Source: Arthrobacter sp. OY3WO11 (GTDB lineage Bacteria; Actinomycetota; Actinomycetes; Actinomycetales; Micrococcaceae). Taken from it: a stretch of DNA of 64,000 nt. Both the position numbers and the translations under genes were made by a program. How positions within the stretch are numbered: the first letter of the stretch is position 1; each line of letters starts with the position of its first letter. The DNA lies in assembly GCF_001641125.1 (NCBI RefSeq), contig NZ_LWLP01000001.1, positions 1,943,633 through 2,007,632 of the forward strand, read 5' to 3'. Positions 55,074 to 63,386 of this stretch are shown in pieces. The notes beneath the pieces are model-generated. The model was not told where the DNA came from, ran no database searches, and was given only the letters and a program-made list of their open reading frames with translations.

Positions 55074-55079
55074 TAGGCT
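55074..55079 (+). promoter_or_regulatory. -10 box, leaderless GNAT/ACD gene
   Basis: TAGGCT, 6 nt before the ATG at 55086, divergent from parC. Confidence 0.55.
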
Positions 55080-55085
55080 AAGCCT

Positions 55086-57770
55086 ATGGTGGAACAGCCC
55101 GTGGACGGCGAATATCCGGAACATTGGGAAGCCGATGTCGTGCTGCGGGACGGCGGGACGGCACATCTGCGGCCCATCCACCCCTCGGACGCGGACGCTG
55201 TCCAGAAGTTCCACATGGGGCAGTCGCAGAATTCAATCTACATGCGCTTCTTTGCCTTCAAGGCCAAGCTTTCCAGCAAGGAGCTCAAGCGGTTCACCGA
55301 GGTGGACTACCAGGACCGGGTGGCGTTCGTCATAACCATCGGCGGTGAAATCGTAGGGATCGGCCGGTATGACCGGCTGGACGACCCCACCGAAGCCGAA
55401 GTGGCGTTCAACATCGCCGATTCGCACCAGGGAAGGGGAATCGGCTCCATCCTGCTCGAACACCTCGCCGCCGCCGCGCACGAGAACGGGATCCGCCGCT
55501 TCAGCGCCGAGGTGCTGCCGGAAAACCGCAAGATGCTAATGGTCTTTTCCGACGCCGGCTATGACGTCAAAAGGCATTTCGACGACGGCGTCGTCAGCCT
55601 TGAGTTCAACATCGACCCCACCGAAAAATCCCGGGCCGTGATGGAATCCCGCGAGCACCGCGCGGAGGCGAGGAGCGTCCGCGACCTTCTGACGCCGTCG
55701 TCCATTGCCGTCATCGGGGCGAGCCGCAAGTGGGGGACGGTGGGCTACCAGCTGCTGGAGCACATCATCGAAGGCGGCTTCCCCGGACCCGTGTTCGCCA
55801 TCAATCCAGAGGCGCTGGAACTGGCCGGCATGATCTCCTTCGGCAAGCTCTCGGAGGTCCCTGAACCGGTGCAGCTGGCCGTCATTGCTGTCCCTTACGA
55901 GGAAGTGCCCGCCGTCGTCGCCGACTGTGCGGCGGCAGGGGTGAAGGGTTTGGTGATCGCCTCGGCAGGCTTCGCGGACGACGGCGAACGCGGCCTCATG
56001 AGGCAGCGCGACCTGGTGCGCCAGGCACGCGCCAACGGGATGCGGGTGATTGGGCCGGCGTCCCTGGGGATCGTCAATACCCACCCGGCCGTGTCGCTGA
56101 ACGCCTCAATGGCGCCCGCGCTGCCGCTGCGCGGCGGACTGGGGTTGTTCTCCCAGTCAGCGGCCATCGGCGTCTCGCTCTACGCCGCCTCCAGCAGGCG
56201 GCGGCTGGGACTGTCCACCTTCCTCTCCGCTGGAAACCGCGCGGATGTCTCAGGCAACGACATGATGCAGTACTGGGAGGATGACGCCGACACCTCCGCC
56301 GTGGGCCTGTACCTGGAATCGATCGGCAACCCGCGCAAGTTTTCCCGGCTGGCACGGCGTCTGGCGCGCATCAAGCCGGTCATTGTGGCCAAGTCCGATG
56401 CCATGGGGCTGCGGCTCCCGCCCGGCCACGCCGTCCGCACCACGCAGGCCCCTGCAGGTGCGCTTGACGCGATGCTCCGCCAGTCCGGTGTCATCCGGGT
56501 GGAAACCATAGAGCAGCTGGTGGACGTGGCGCAGGTGGTGTCCAACCAGCCGCTGCCCGCCGGGCCCGGACTGGCCATCTTCAGCAACTCCCAGGCCCTG
56601 GGGAAAGTGGTGGCAGACAGCGCCTCGTCGCATGGACTCAGCGTTGCCCGGCTGGTGACAGGCGTGGACCTCGACGCCGGCCAGTCGGTTGCCCTTCCCG
56701 CCCTGCGTTCGTCCCTGCTCGCCGCCCTCGAGTCCGACGCCGTCCATGGGGCCGTCGCCGCTGTGCTGCCCGCCCGCGGGCTCACCGTCGACAGCATTGC
56801 CGAGGTGCTGGCCGAATGCTCGGTGAAGGCCGGAAAACCCGTAGTGGCCGCGTTCACCGGGATCCTGGATCCCTCGGTCTATGTCGAGGGCATGGTGGGG
56901 TCCGCAGAGCAAACCGTGCCCTGCTTCTCCAATCCCGGGGCTGCGGTGGCCGCGCTCGCCGCCGTGGTGCGGTACTCGGAGTGGGTCTCGCGCGACCATG
57001 GGCACTTCGTTGAGCCGGAAGGCTGCAATCCGCAGCGCGCGCGGGCCGAGCTGGAGGGCCTCCTCCGCGACGTGAAGGGGGAGCAGCTCAAGCAGCTGGA
57101 CCCGGCGGCCACGCGCTCCCTGCTGGGCCACTACGGGATCACCGTGCTGCCTTCCGTTGGCTTCGACACCCCGGACCAGGCCGTTGAGGCAGCGGACATG
57201 CTGGGCTGGCCGGTGGCGCTGAAAACCACCGACCCCTCGCTGCGCCACCGGCTGGACCTTGGGGGAGTCCGGCTGGATATCCAGGACGCCGAGTCCTTGC
57301 GCCTGAACGTGCTGCAGATGCGCCGGACCCTGTCCCGGTACGGTGACCCGGCGCTGGAAGTGCAGAGCATGGCGCAGGTGGGGCAGGCCTGCACCTTCCG
57401 GGCCATCGAGGACCCGCTCCTGGGGCCGGTCATTTCGTTCGGCCTCGCCGGGGACGCCGTCAACCTGCTGGACGACTGGGCGCACAGGGTGCCGCCGCTG
57501 TCCGCCGCAGACGTGCACGATTTCATCCGCGGGCCGCGGGCAGCCCGGAAGCTGTTCGGCTACCAGGGCCTGCCGGCCGTGGATGTCGCCGCCCTGGAGG
57601 ACCTGGCCGGCAGGCTCGCCTGGCTCAAGGACAGCCATCCGGAGATAGCGCTGGTGGAATTCAACCCGGTACTGTGCGGCGTGTCAGGGGCAGTGATCCT
57701 GGCCGCGGATGTCCGGATCGGCAACGCGGCCCAGCGCACCGACAGCGCCCGGCGGGCCATGCTGGGCTGA
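55086..57770 (+). CDS. GNAT acetyltransferase fused to an NDP-forming acyl-CoA synthetase-like protein
   Basis: 894 residues. Three parts: N-terminal GNAT domain (~20-180) with acetyl-CoA loop HQGRGIGSILLEHL (~114-127); CoA-binding plus ACD domains (~204-510) beginning SIAVIGASRKWGTVG; and a C-terminal ATP-grasp region (~660-890). The family of fused acetyltransferases (Pat type) reversibly inactivates acyl-CoA synthetases by lysine acetylation. The segment that carries the phosphohistidine in true ADP-forming synthetases (SHTGALAG) is diverged here; His448 in GHAVRTT is the nearest candidate. Enzyme versus regulatory domain is therefore uncertain. Domain order GNAT-first. Confidence 0.88.
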   Translation: MVEQPVDGEYPEHWEADVVLRDGGTAHLRPIHPSDADAVQKFHMGQSQNSIYMRFFAFKAKLSSKELKRFTEVDYQDRVAFVITIGGEIVGIGRYDRLDDPTEAEVAFNIADSHQGRGIGSILLEHLAAAAHENGIRRFSAEVLPENRKMLMVFSDAGYDVKRHFDDGVVSLEFNIDPTEKSRAVMESREHRAEARSVRDLLTPSSIAVIGASRKWGTVGYQLLEHIIEGGFPGPVFAINPEALELAGMISFGKLSEVPEPVQLAVIAVPYEEVPAVVADCAAAGVKGLVIASAGFADDGERGLMRQRDLVRQARANGMRVIGPASLGIVNTHPAVSLNASMAPALPLRGGLGLFSQSAAIGVSLYAASSRRRLGLSTFLSAGNRADVSGNDMMQYWEDDADTSAVGLYLESIGNPRKFSRLARRLARIKPVIVAKSDAMGLRLPPGHAVRTTQAPAGALDAMLRQSGVIRVETIEQLVDVAQVVSNQPLPAGPGLAIFSNSQALGKVVADSASSHGLSVARLVTGVDLDAGQSVALPALRSSLLAALESDAVHGAVAAVLPARGLTVDSIAEVLAECSVKAGKPVVAAFTGILDPSVYVEGMVGSAEQTVPCFSNPGAAVAALAAVVRYSEWVSRDHGHFVEPEGCNPQRARAELEGLLRDVKGEQLKQLDPAATRSLLGHYGITVLPSVGFDTPDQAVEAADMLGWPVALKTTDPSLRHRLDLGGVRLDIQDAESLRLNVLQMRRTLSRYGDPALEVQSMAQVGQACTFRAIEDPLLGPVISFGLAGDAVNLLDDWAHRVPPLSAADVHDFIRGPRAARKLFGYQGLPAVDVAALEDLAGRLAWLKDSHPEIALVEFNPVLCGVSGAVILAADVRIGNAAQRTDSARRAMLG

Positions 57771-57812
57771 CGCGGTTAGCAATGTGGCGGGCCGATCTGT
57801 GAAAATGGGGGA

Positions 57813-58553
57813 ATGAGCTCACAGCCTCCCGCGTCGGCGCCCGAAACGCCCGGCAATGAAAACCAGGCAGTCCGCCACAGCTCACACAGCCACGGCGCCC
57901 AGGGCCAAAGCCTGGACGGCGCACTCCAGAAAGCCGGTTTCTACCCCCGGCTGGTGGCTGACGTGGTGGACGATGCACTGGACGGCCGCGAGTGCGTTGC
58001 CCACCTGGTGCACCTGGAAACCCACTTCGACCGTGCCGAGGTGCGCCGCCACATCACTGTGCTGGTGCTGACCGCGGACATGCTGGTGATCACCCATGTG
58101 GACGACCAGCAGCTTGATGAGGCGGGTGAGCAAATCGTGGCGCAGATCTCCACCGAGTCCGTGCCCGTGGCGCAGATCCGCTCCGTTGTCCTCAGCTACA
58201 TGTACGCCCAGCCGCAGGACTACAAGCCGTCAGACCCGGTCCGCGAGGTGACGCTGTCCATAGCATGGTCCGGCGGCCAGCGGCTGGACATGGGCCCCGC
58301 CAGTTGCGGGGATCCCCAGTGCGAGGCGGACCACGGGTACAGCGGCACCATTGCGCAGGAGGACATTGTCCTGCGGATCAGCGCCGAGGCGGACGGATTG
58401 CAGGCCGTCCAGGACGCCAAGCTTTTTGCCCGCGCCCTGCGCGCCGTGAACACGGGCTCTGCCGCCCCGGCGCCCCACATCCAGTCACTCCCGGCCCGGC
58501 CGCGTTCCGGCGTGTTCGGTAACCGGCTCAGCCGCGGGCACCAGCAGCGCTGA
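57813..58553 (+). CDS. DUF5998 protein
   Basis: 246 residues. A polar 30-residue N-terminus precedes the conserved core LQKAGFYPRLVADVVDDALDG (core begins ~37), which continues with HLVHLETHFDRAEVRRHITVL and a DMGPASCGDPQCEADHGY segment containing two cysteines (CGDPQC) that could bind metal. The C-terminal tail is basic. Function unknown for the family; it is a single-copy conserved actinobacterial gene. The start is preceded at 6 nt by GAAAAT. The following gene begins one base after the stop. Confidence 0.8.
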   Translation: MSSQPPASAPETPGNENQAVRHSSHSHGAQGQSLDGALQKAGFYPRLVADVVDDALDGRECVAHLVHLETHFDRAEVRRHITVLVLTADMLVITHVDDQQLDEAGEQIVAQISTESVPVAQIRSVVLSYMYAQPQDYKPSDPVREVTLSIAWSGGQRLDMGPASCGDPQCEADHGYSGTIAQEDIVLRISAEADGLQAVQDAKLFARALRAVNTGSAAPAPHIQSLPARPRSGVFGNRLSRGHQQR

Positions 58554-58554
58554 G

Positions 58555-59847
58555 ATGCCGGACGAACGACGAACAAGCAGCAGCGTCCCACCAACCGGCA
58601 ACGTCCCACGAACCCCCGCCAGCGGCGCGCCTGTCCCGGCCGGCGCCTCCGCTGCCCGGCCGGTTAACGCACCCGACCTGCCGCCCGCTCCCGCCTACGG
58701 CCGGCGTTCCGTAGCGGACGTGCTGATCAGTGCCGCGGCCAGCCTGGGCCTCGACGGGTTCAGCAACACCCTTGGCCTTCCTGCCGCCTCCCGCGTCTGC
58801 GTTGTGGTCGCCGACGGCCTTGGCCGGAACCTCCTGAAGCAAAAGTCCGCCCACACGCCTTTCCTGCGCTCCGTCATCCAGGCTGGCCAGGGCGCGGTCC
58901 CCGTGTGGCTCGATTCGGCGTTCCCTTCCACCACGGCCGCCGCGCTGGCCAGTTTCGGCACCGGCCTGCCCCCGGGCCAGCACGGCCTGGTGGGATACGA
59001 CGTGCTGGATCCTGAGCAGGAGAAGGTGGTCAACCTTCTTGGCAACTGGGACCCCGGAGTCGATCCGCTGGCCTGGCAGCCGTTCCCTACAGTGCTGGAA
59101 CGAGCTGCCGCACAGGCCGCGGTGACTACTGTCAGCCTTCCCCAGTTCGGGGACTCACCCATGACCCGCGCCGCCCTCCGCGGCGGCAACTTCGTGCCCG
59201 CCACCACCTCCCACGCCCGGACTGCCGCTGCCGCCGAGGCCCTGGCCGCGCCCGGGCCCGGCCTGATGTATTTCTACGTCAATGAGCTGGATAAGGCCGG
59301 GCACCGCTACGGCTGCCAGTCGCAGGAATGGGAACACCAGCTTGAGGAGCTGGACGCCGTGATGAAGCGGCTGAATTCCTCCCTGCCCCCGGGCACCAGC
59401 ATCCTGCTGACGGCGGACCACGGCATGCTCGACGTGCCGGAGCAGCAGCGCATCGACTTCTCCGCGGATCCGCAGCTGGTGGAAGGAGTCCGCCACACGG
59501 CGGGCGAACCGCGGATGGTGCATCTGTACCTGGACGACGCGTCCGACGCCCGTGCGCGGGAGCGGCTCCTCGCCGCCTGGCGTAACCGTTTCGGCAACCG
59601 CATATGGGCCTTCACCAGGGAGGACGCCATCGCCGGAGGGCTCTTCGGGCCGGTCCGGCCCGCCGTCGAAGGCAGGATCGGCCACGTGATGATTGCGGCC
59701 CGCGACGAGCTCGCCCTCTACGACACGAGGCGGGTCCGCCCCACGGCGATGGAGGTTGTGGGCCAGCACGGATCCTTGACCAAGGCTGAGCGGGAGGTTC
59801 CGCTCCTGTGTTTCAGAGCTGACGGCAGGAGCGCCCGCCGTGGCTGA
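58555..59847 (+). CDS. Alkaline-phosphatase-superfamily phosphodiesterase/nucleotide pyrophosphatase
   Basis: 430 residues. Type I phosphodiesterase/NPP fold. Metal-binding VVVADGLGRNLL (Asp, ~85), threonine nucleophile in FPSTTAAALASFGTGLPPG (~124-142), GYDVLDP, NELDKAGHRYG (Asp/His, ~243-253) and LTADHGMLDVP (Asp-His, ~285-295) are all present, so both metal sites look complete. The N-terminal ~50 residues are low-complexity and polar, without a signal peptide. Substrate unknown. Coupled to both neighbours. Confidence 0.88.
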   Translation: MPDERRTSSSVPPTGNVPRTPASGAPVPAGASAARPVNAPDLPPAPAYGRRSVADVLISAAASLGLDGFSNTLGLPAASRVCVVVADGLGRNLLKQKSAHTPFLRSVIQAGQGAVPVWLDSAFPSTTAAALASFGTGLPPGQHGLVGYDVLDPEQEKVVNLLGNWDPGVDPLAWQPFPTVLERAAAQAAVTTVSLPQFGDSPMTRAALRGGNFVPATTSHARTAAAAEALAAPGPGLMYFYVNELDKAGHRYGCQSQEWEHQLEELDAVMKRLNSSLPPGTSILLTADHGMLDVPEQQRIDFSADPQLVEGVRHTAGEPRMVHLYLDDASDARARERLLAAWRNRFGNRIWAFTREDAIAGGLFGPVRPAVEGRIGHVMIAARDELALYDTRRVRPTAMEVVGQHGSLTKAEREVPLLCFRADGRSARRG

Positions 59848-60565
59848 GCTCGTTTTCTTCTCCGGCACGATGGACTGCGGCAAGTCCACGCTCGCGCTGC
59901 AGATGGACCACAACCACCGGGTCCGTGGCCGGGGCGGCGTCCGCTTCAGCCGCAACGACCGCGCCGGCGAGTCCCGTATCTCCAGCCGGCTTGGACTGGA
60001 AACCGACGCCGTGGAGGTAGTGGACGGGACGGACTTCTGGGAGGAAGTCATGCGGCGGCGCACCCACGGCCAGCGCGTGGACTACCTGATCTGCGATGAA
60101 GCGCAGTTCTACACGCCTGAGCAGGTGGAGCAGCTGGCGAAAGTCGTGGACGAGATCGACGTGGACGTCTTTGCCTTCGGCATCACCGCTGACTTCCGCA
60201 CCCGGCTGTTCCCCGGCTCCCAGCGCCTGATCGAACTCGCGGACCGGGTACAGGTCCTGCAGGTTGAAGCCCTGTGCTGGTGCGGCCGCCGGGCAACGCA
60301 CAACGCACGCACGGTCGACGGCGTCATGGTCACCGAGGGCGCGCAGGTTGTGGTGGGCGACGTGGACATGGCCGCGGACGGACCGGCCGCCACGGAGGCA
60401 GGCCACATCCCCGTTGTGGGATATGAGACGCTGTGCCGCCGCCATTTCATGCGCCGCGTCACGGCACATGGCGCCAACCTCATGGCCGAGCAGGACCAGC
60501 TGCTGCCGTTCGAGGTGGATGCCTGCCTGTGGCGGGGCACCGGCGGGACCGGCGCGGACGCCTAA
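59840..60565 (+). CDS. tdk: Thymidine kinase
   Basis: 241 residues, GTG start overlapping the previous stop by 8 nt. Salvages thymidine to dTMP. P-loop GTMDCGKST (9-17), DEAQFY with the catalytic Glu (~88-93), lasso/zinc region LCWCGRRATHNARTVDG (two Cys, ~154-170) and a later ETLCRRHF providing another ligand. Type II (TK1-like) enzyme, longer than average by a C-terminal 30 residues. Confidence 0.94.
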   Translation: MAELVFFSGTMDCGKSTLALQMDHNHRVRGRGGVRFSRNDRAGESRISSRLGLETDAVEVVDGTDFWEEVMRRRTHGQRVDYLICDEAQFYTPEQVEQLAKVVDEIDVDVFAFGITADFRTRLFPGSQRLIELADRVQVLQVEALCWCGRRATHNARTVDGVMVTEGAQVVVGDVDMAADGPAATEAGHIPVVGYETLCRRHFMRRVTAHGANLMAEQDQLLPFEVDACLWRGTGGTGADA

Positions 60566-60604
60566 GGGCAGGTTTTCCGGCGGTGCCAGGCGCGGGCCCG
60601 GGAG

Positions 60605-61945
60605 TCAGTCTCCGCGGGTACCGAAGACGATTTCATCCCAGGATGGAACGCTGGAGCGCTTGGGCCTGGCGGGCTGGCGTTCGGGAGTTCCCGCCTCAGG
60701 CAGCTGGCCGGTGGTAGGGGAGGAATCGTCGCTCCGGGGCGCCGGGCGCTTCGGGGCGCCGCCCAGTAATTCGTCCAGTCCACCGCCACTGGATGTCCCA
60801 TTCCCGTTGCCCTGCGCTGCGTCCGCTGGCGCGGCACCGGAGGCCCGCTGCGGCGACGCCACAATGGTGATTTCCCGCGTGTCGGTGCTGACTCCGTTAT
60901 GCAGCCGCAGGTTCTCGTCGGCGGGGTCGTGCTGCGGCGGCAGGAGGCTGAGCCGGGACAGCATGGAGGGCCGGGCTTCCCGCCGCCGGACGAAGGAATC
61001 ACCCTGGGCAGCAGGAGCCTCGGTAGGGTCCGGTTCCTGTCCGGCGTCGTGTTCTTCCGCTTCGGGAGTGACCTCTGAGGGCCGGGGGTGGGCGGCGGGA
61101 ACACCGTTGGTCAGGAGCAGTGCCAGGGCGTCGTCGGAATTCTCATCCACGCCCAGCCGCTGCCCGCGGCGCGAGCGCAGCATGTCCAGGAGGCCGTCGG
61201 ATTCCTTGTCCTTGCCGGGCGCCTGGCCGGCGTTGCCGCCCTGGTTGCCCGAAGCGGCGTCGGCATCGGTCTCAAAATCAAAGGGCCGGTCGGAGACGGC
61301 GGACAACCTGCGGGCAGGCACCGGTCCGTCCAGGGGCTCCAGCTCACTGAGCTGCTGGGCCCAGCGGTTGGCATTATGCAGGGCCTTCCGGGCCGGGCTG
61401 AAGGTCCACAGCGCCGGCGGCTCCTCGCCGATTCCCGGTGCCCCGCCGTTCTTCGTCTCGAAGGTGGCAGACACAGTCCAGGTCCCGTCCTGGCGGCGCC
61501 ATGAATCCCACTCCACGGAAGCGGGGTCGATGCCGTGCGCCGAAAGCCGGTGAGCCACCATGTCGCCCAGCGTCGCCGGGTTGTCGCCAAATGCCGAGCG
61601 GTAGATGTCGTGCCCGGGCGACGGCGCGGCCACTTCCACCTTCCGGGCCTGCTGGGCCACATACTCCCGTTCTGCAAGGACCGGGCCCTCGTACCGTTCA
61701 ACCTTGGCCAGCGGCAGCCCGGAAGACTCGGCTACGTCCGCCGCCGTGGCTCCGGCCCTGATCCGGGCCTGGATGTCCCTCGGGGACATGGGAATGGCAG
61801 GCCGCTCGACCCGCGGCTTAACCGCGGACCTGCTTGCCGTCCTCAGCGCTTCATCGATCGGCAGCTGGAACATCTCGCCGCCGGCCCCGCTCAACAGGAG
61901 GTGAGTCCCGTCGTCGTGTACGCCTACAAGCCGTAGATCCTGCAT
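60605..61945 (-). CDS. sepH: Septation protein SepH
   Basis: 446 residues from ATG 61945 with GGAGG 6 nt upstream (an in-frame start 15 codons earlier lacks support). In Streptomyces and mycobacteria SepH binds FtsZ and promotes its assembly. N-terminal DUF3071 domain MQDLRLVGVHDDGTHLLL, a helix-turn-helix TAADVAESSGLPLAKVERYEGPVLAEREYV (~74 on; the first half suffices), then DGTWTVSATFET. A long acidic, disordered linker leads to a conserved C-terminal tip SVPSWDEIVFGTRGD, an FtsZ-interaction-like motif. Confidence 0.92.
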   Translation of the reverse strand: MQDLRLVGVHDDGTHLLLSGAGGEMFQLPIDEALRTASRSAVKPRVERPAIPMSPRDIQARIRAGATAADVAESSGLPLAKVERYEGPVLAEREYVAQQARKVEVAAPSPGHDIYRSAFGDNPATLGDMVAHRLSAHGIDPASVEWDSWRRQDGTWTVSATFETKNGGAPGIGEEPPALWTFSPARKALHNANRWAQQLSELEPLDGPVPARRLSAVSDRPFDFETDADAASGNQGGNAGQAPGKDKESDGLLDMLRSRRGQRLGVDENSDDALALLLTNGVPAAHPRPSEVTPEAEEHDAGQEPDPTEAPAAQGDSFVRRREARPSMLSRLSLLPPQHDPADENLRLHNGVSTDTREITIVASPQRASGAAPADAAQGNGNGTSSGGGLDELLGGAPKRPAPRSDDSSPTTGQLPEAGTPERQPARPKRSSVPSWDEIVFGTRGD

Positions 61946-62069
61946 ACAAATCCTCCACCCTGGCATTACTATCACTCGAAACTTTGCCATCCGGGGGCCG
62001 TGTTTTGGCTCAAGGGGCAGGGCGCGCCGCGATATTCCGGGACATCCCTCTGAACGGAGGCGCCGAAGG

Positions 62070-62558
62070 CTAGGGCTGGGAGAGGGCTGCCGTCAGCTCA
62101 TCGGGGCGGCGGGTGGAGGTCAGCCAGTACGGAGTCGGGTCTGAGGGATCGGTGATCTCCACCTTGACCACCGGATCGATCCAGCCCCGGATGCAGAGGT
62201 AGGCCAGCCCGTTCAGCCTTGTGCCGCGTTCCGCCGTCGCTTCCCCGCCGCGGAACGGCTGGACGGCGCCCACGTAGCGGCGTTCGATGGTGGCCCGCCC
62301 CACGGTCAGCGTTTTGTGGGTCACCACGATGCTCGGGGTGGAAAGGATCAGGAGAACGGCAATGATGGAAAAGAGCACCACTGCAGCCGTGTACCCGGCG
62401 GCCGCGCTGATGGGGGCGAACACCAGGATTCCAGCGCCGGAAACGCCTGCCGCGATGATCCAGATCCATGCGTTCGGCCACAACTTCTCGCGATAGATCA
62501 CGGCAGCCTCTGCGGAGGGAGTACTGGGAACGGACGCGGCGGAGCTGGATTCGGGCAT
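62070..62558 (-). CDS. DUF3093 membrane protein
   Basis: 162 residues. An N-terminal polar segment (AAVIYREKLWPNAWIW) is followed by two membrane helices (about 30-50 and 55-72) and a soluble beta domain with VVTHKTLTVGRATIERRYVG and GLAYLCIRGWIDPVVKVEITDPSDPTPYWLTSTRRP (family signature; only GWIDPVVKVEI needed). M. tuberculosis Rv2698 is the homologue, also divergent from dut. Function unknown. AAAGCT lies 6 nt before the start. Confidence 0.88.
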   Translation of the reverse strand: MPESSSAASVPSTPSAEAAVIYREKLWPNAWIWIIAAGVSGAGILVFAPISAAAGYTAAVVLFSIIAVLLILSTPSIVVTHKTLTVGRATIERRYVGAVQPFRGGEATAERGTRLNGLAYLCIRGWIDPVVKVEITDPSDPTPYWLTSTRRPDELTAALSQP

Positions 62559-62730
62559 GGACCAAGCTTTCCACCTTTCCCTGGCTATTTCATCCCGGCC
62601 GGTCCCTTCCCCACTGTGCAGACTTGAGCGGGGCGTCCCCGCACGGTCGGGTCCCGCCCGGCAGACTCCCTGGGAGGCTGCACGCGTTCGGCAGCCAACC
62701 GCGGCCTAGGTCCCATCCGCGGGCGCGGGT

Positions 62731-62736
62731 TAGAGT
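62731..62736 (+). promoter_or_regulatory. -10 box of dut
   Basis: TAGAGT, 8 nt before the GTG at 62745 (2 nt before the GTG at 62739). Favours 62745 as the used start with a leader of one or two bases. Confidence 0.4.
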
Positions 62737-62744
62737 GAGTGACT

Positions 62745-63275
62745 GTGACTGATCAATCCGCAGCAGTAGACACTTTTCCCCCGGCCCCGCCTGCCGGAGA
62801 TGAGCCCCTTGCCTCGGCCCCTACCCTGCAGGTCCAGCTGAAGATGCTGGACCCGGGACTGGAAGCGCCGTCGTACGCGCACCCGGGCGACGCCGGCGCT
62901 GACCTTCGTGCCAGGGAAGACGTTGTCCTGCAGCCGGGAGAGCGCAAGCTCGTGCCCACCGGAGTGGCCATCGCCCTTCCTGAAGGATTCGTGGCCCTTA
63001 TCCACCCCCGCTCCGGGCTGGCAACCCGGCACGGCCTGACTATTGTTAACGCCCCGGGAACGGTGGACGCCGGGTACCGCGGTGAAATAGCAGTCACCCT
63101 GCTGAACACCGATGCCACCCAGCCCATTGAACTGCACCGCGGCGATAGAATTGCCCAGATGGTGATCCAGCGTGTTGAGTACGCGCAGTTCATCCCCGTC
63201 AACGAATTGAGCGGATCCGTGCGCGGTACCGGAGGATTCGGTTCCACCGGCGGGTTCAAGCGGCCCGGGGCCTGA
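62745..63275 (+). CDS. dut: dUTP diphosphatase
   Basis: 176 residues from GTG 62745; GTG 62739 is an alternative adding two residues but it sits only 2 nt from the -10-like TAGAGT. Hydrolyses dUTP to dUMP, keeping uracil out of DNA and feeding dTMP synthesis. The five dUTPase motifs are in order: GDAGADLRA (~47), [11 protein letters not shown] (~87-97), [13 protein letters not shown] (~101-113), GDRIAQMVI (~133) and [11 protein letters not shown] (~159-169). The N-terminal 28 residues are disordered. DUF3710 follows. Confidence 0.95.
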   Translation: MTDQSAAVDTFPPAPPAGDEPLASAPTLQVQLKMLDPGLEAPSYAHPGDAGADLRAREDVVLQPGERKLVPTGVAIALPEGFVALIHPRSGLATRHGLTIVNAPGTVDAGYRGEIAVTLLNTDATQPIELHRGDRIAQMVIQRVEYAQFIPVNELSGSVRGTGGFGSTGGFKRPGA

Positions 63276-63386
63276 GGCAAGCATTTTTCCGTTCCGGCAG
63301 GCTTGCTGCCGGCAAGGGGCAGATCACGACGGCGGGACCCCCTCAGGGCCCGGACCGGCACATTTCACAACTAAGGAGACACCCTC

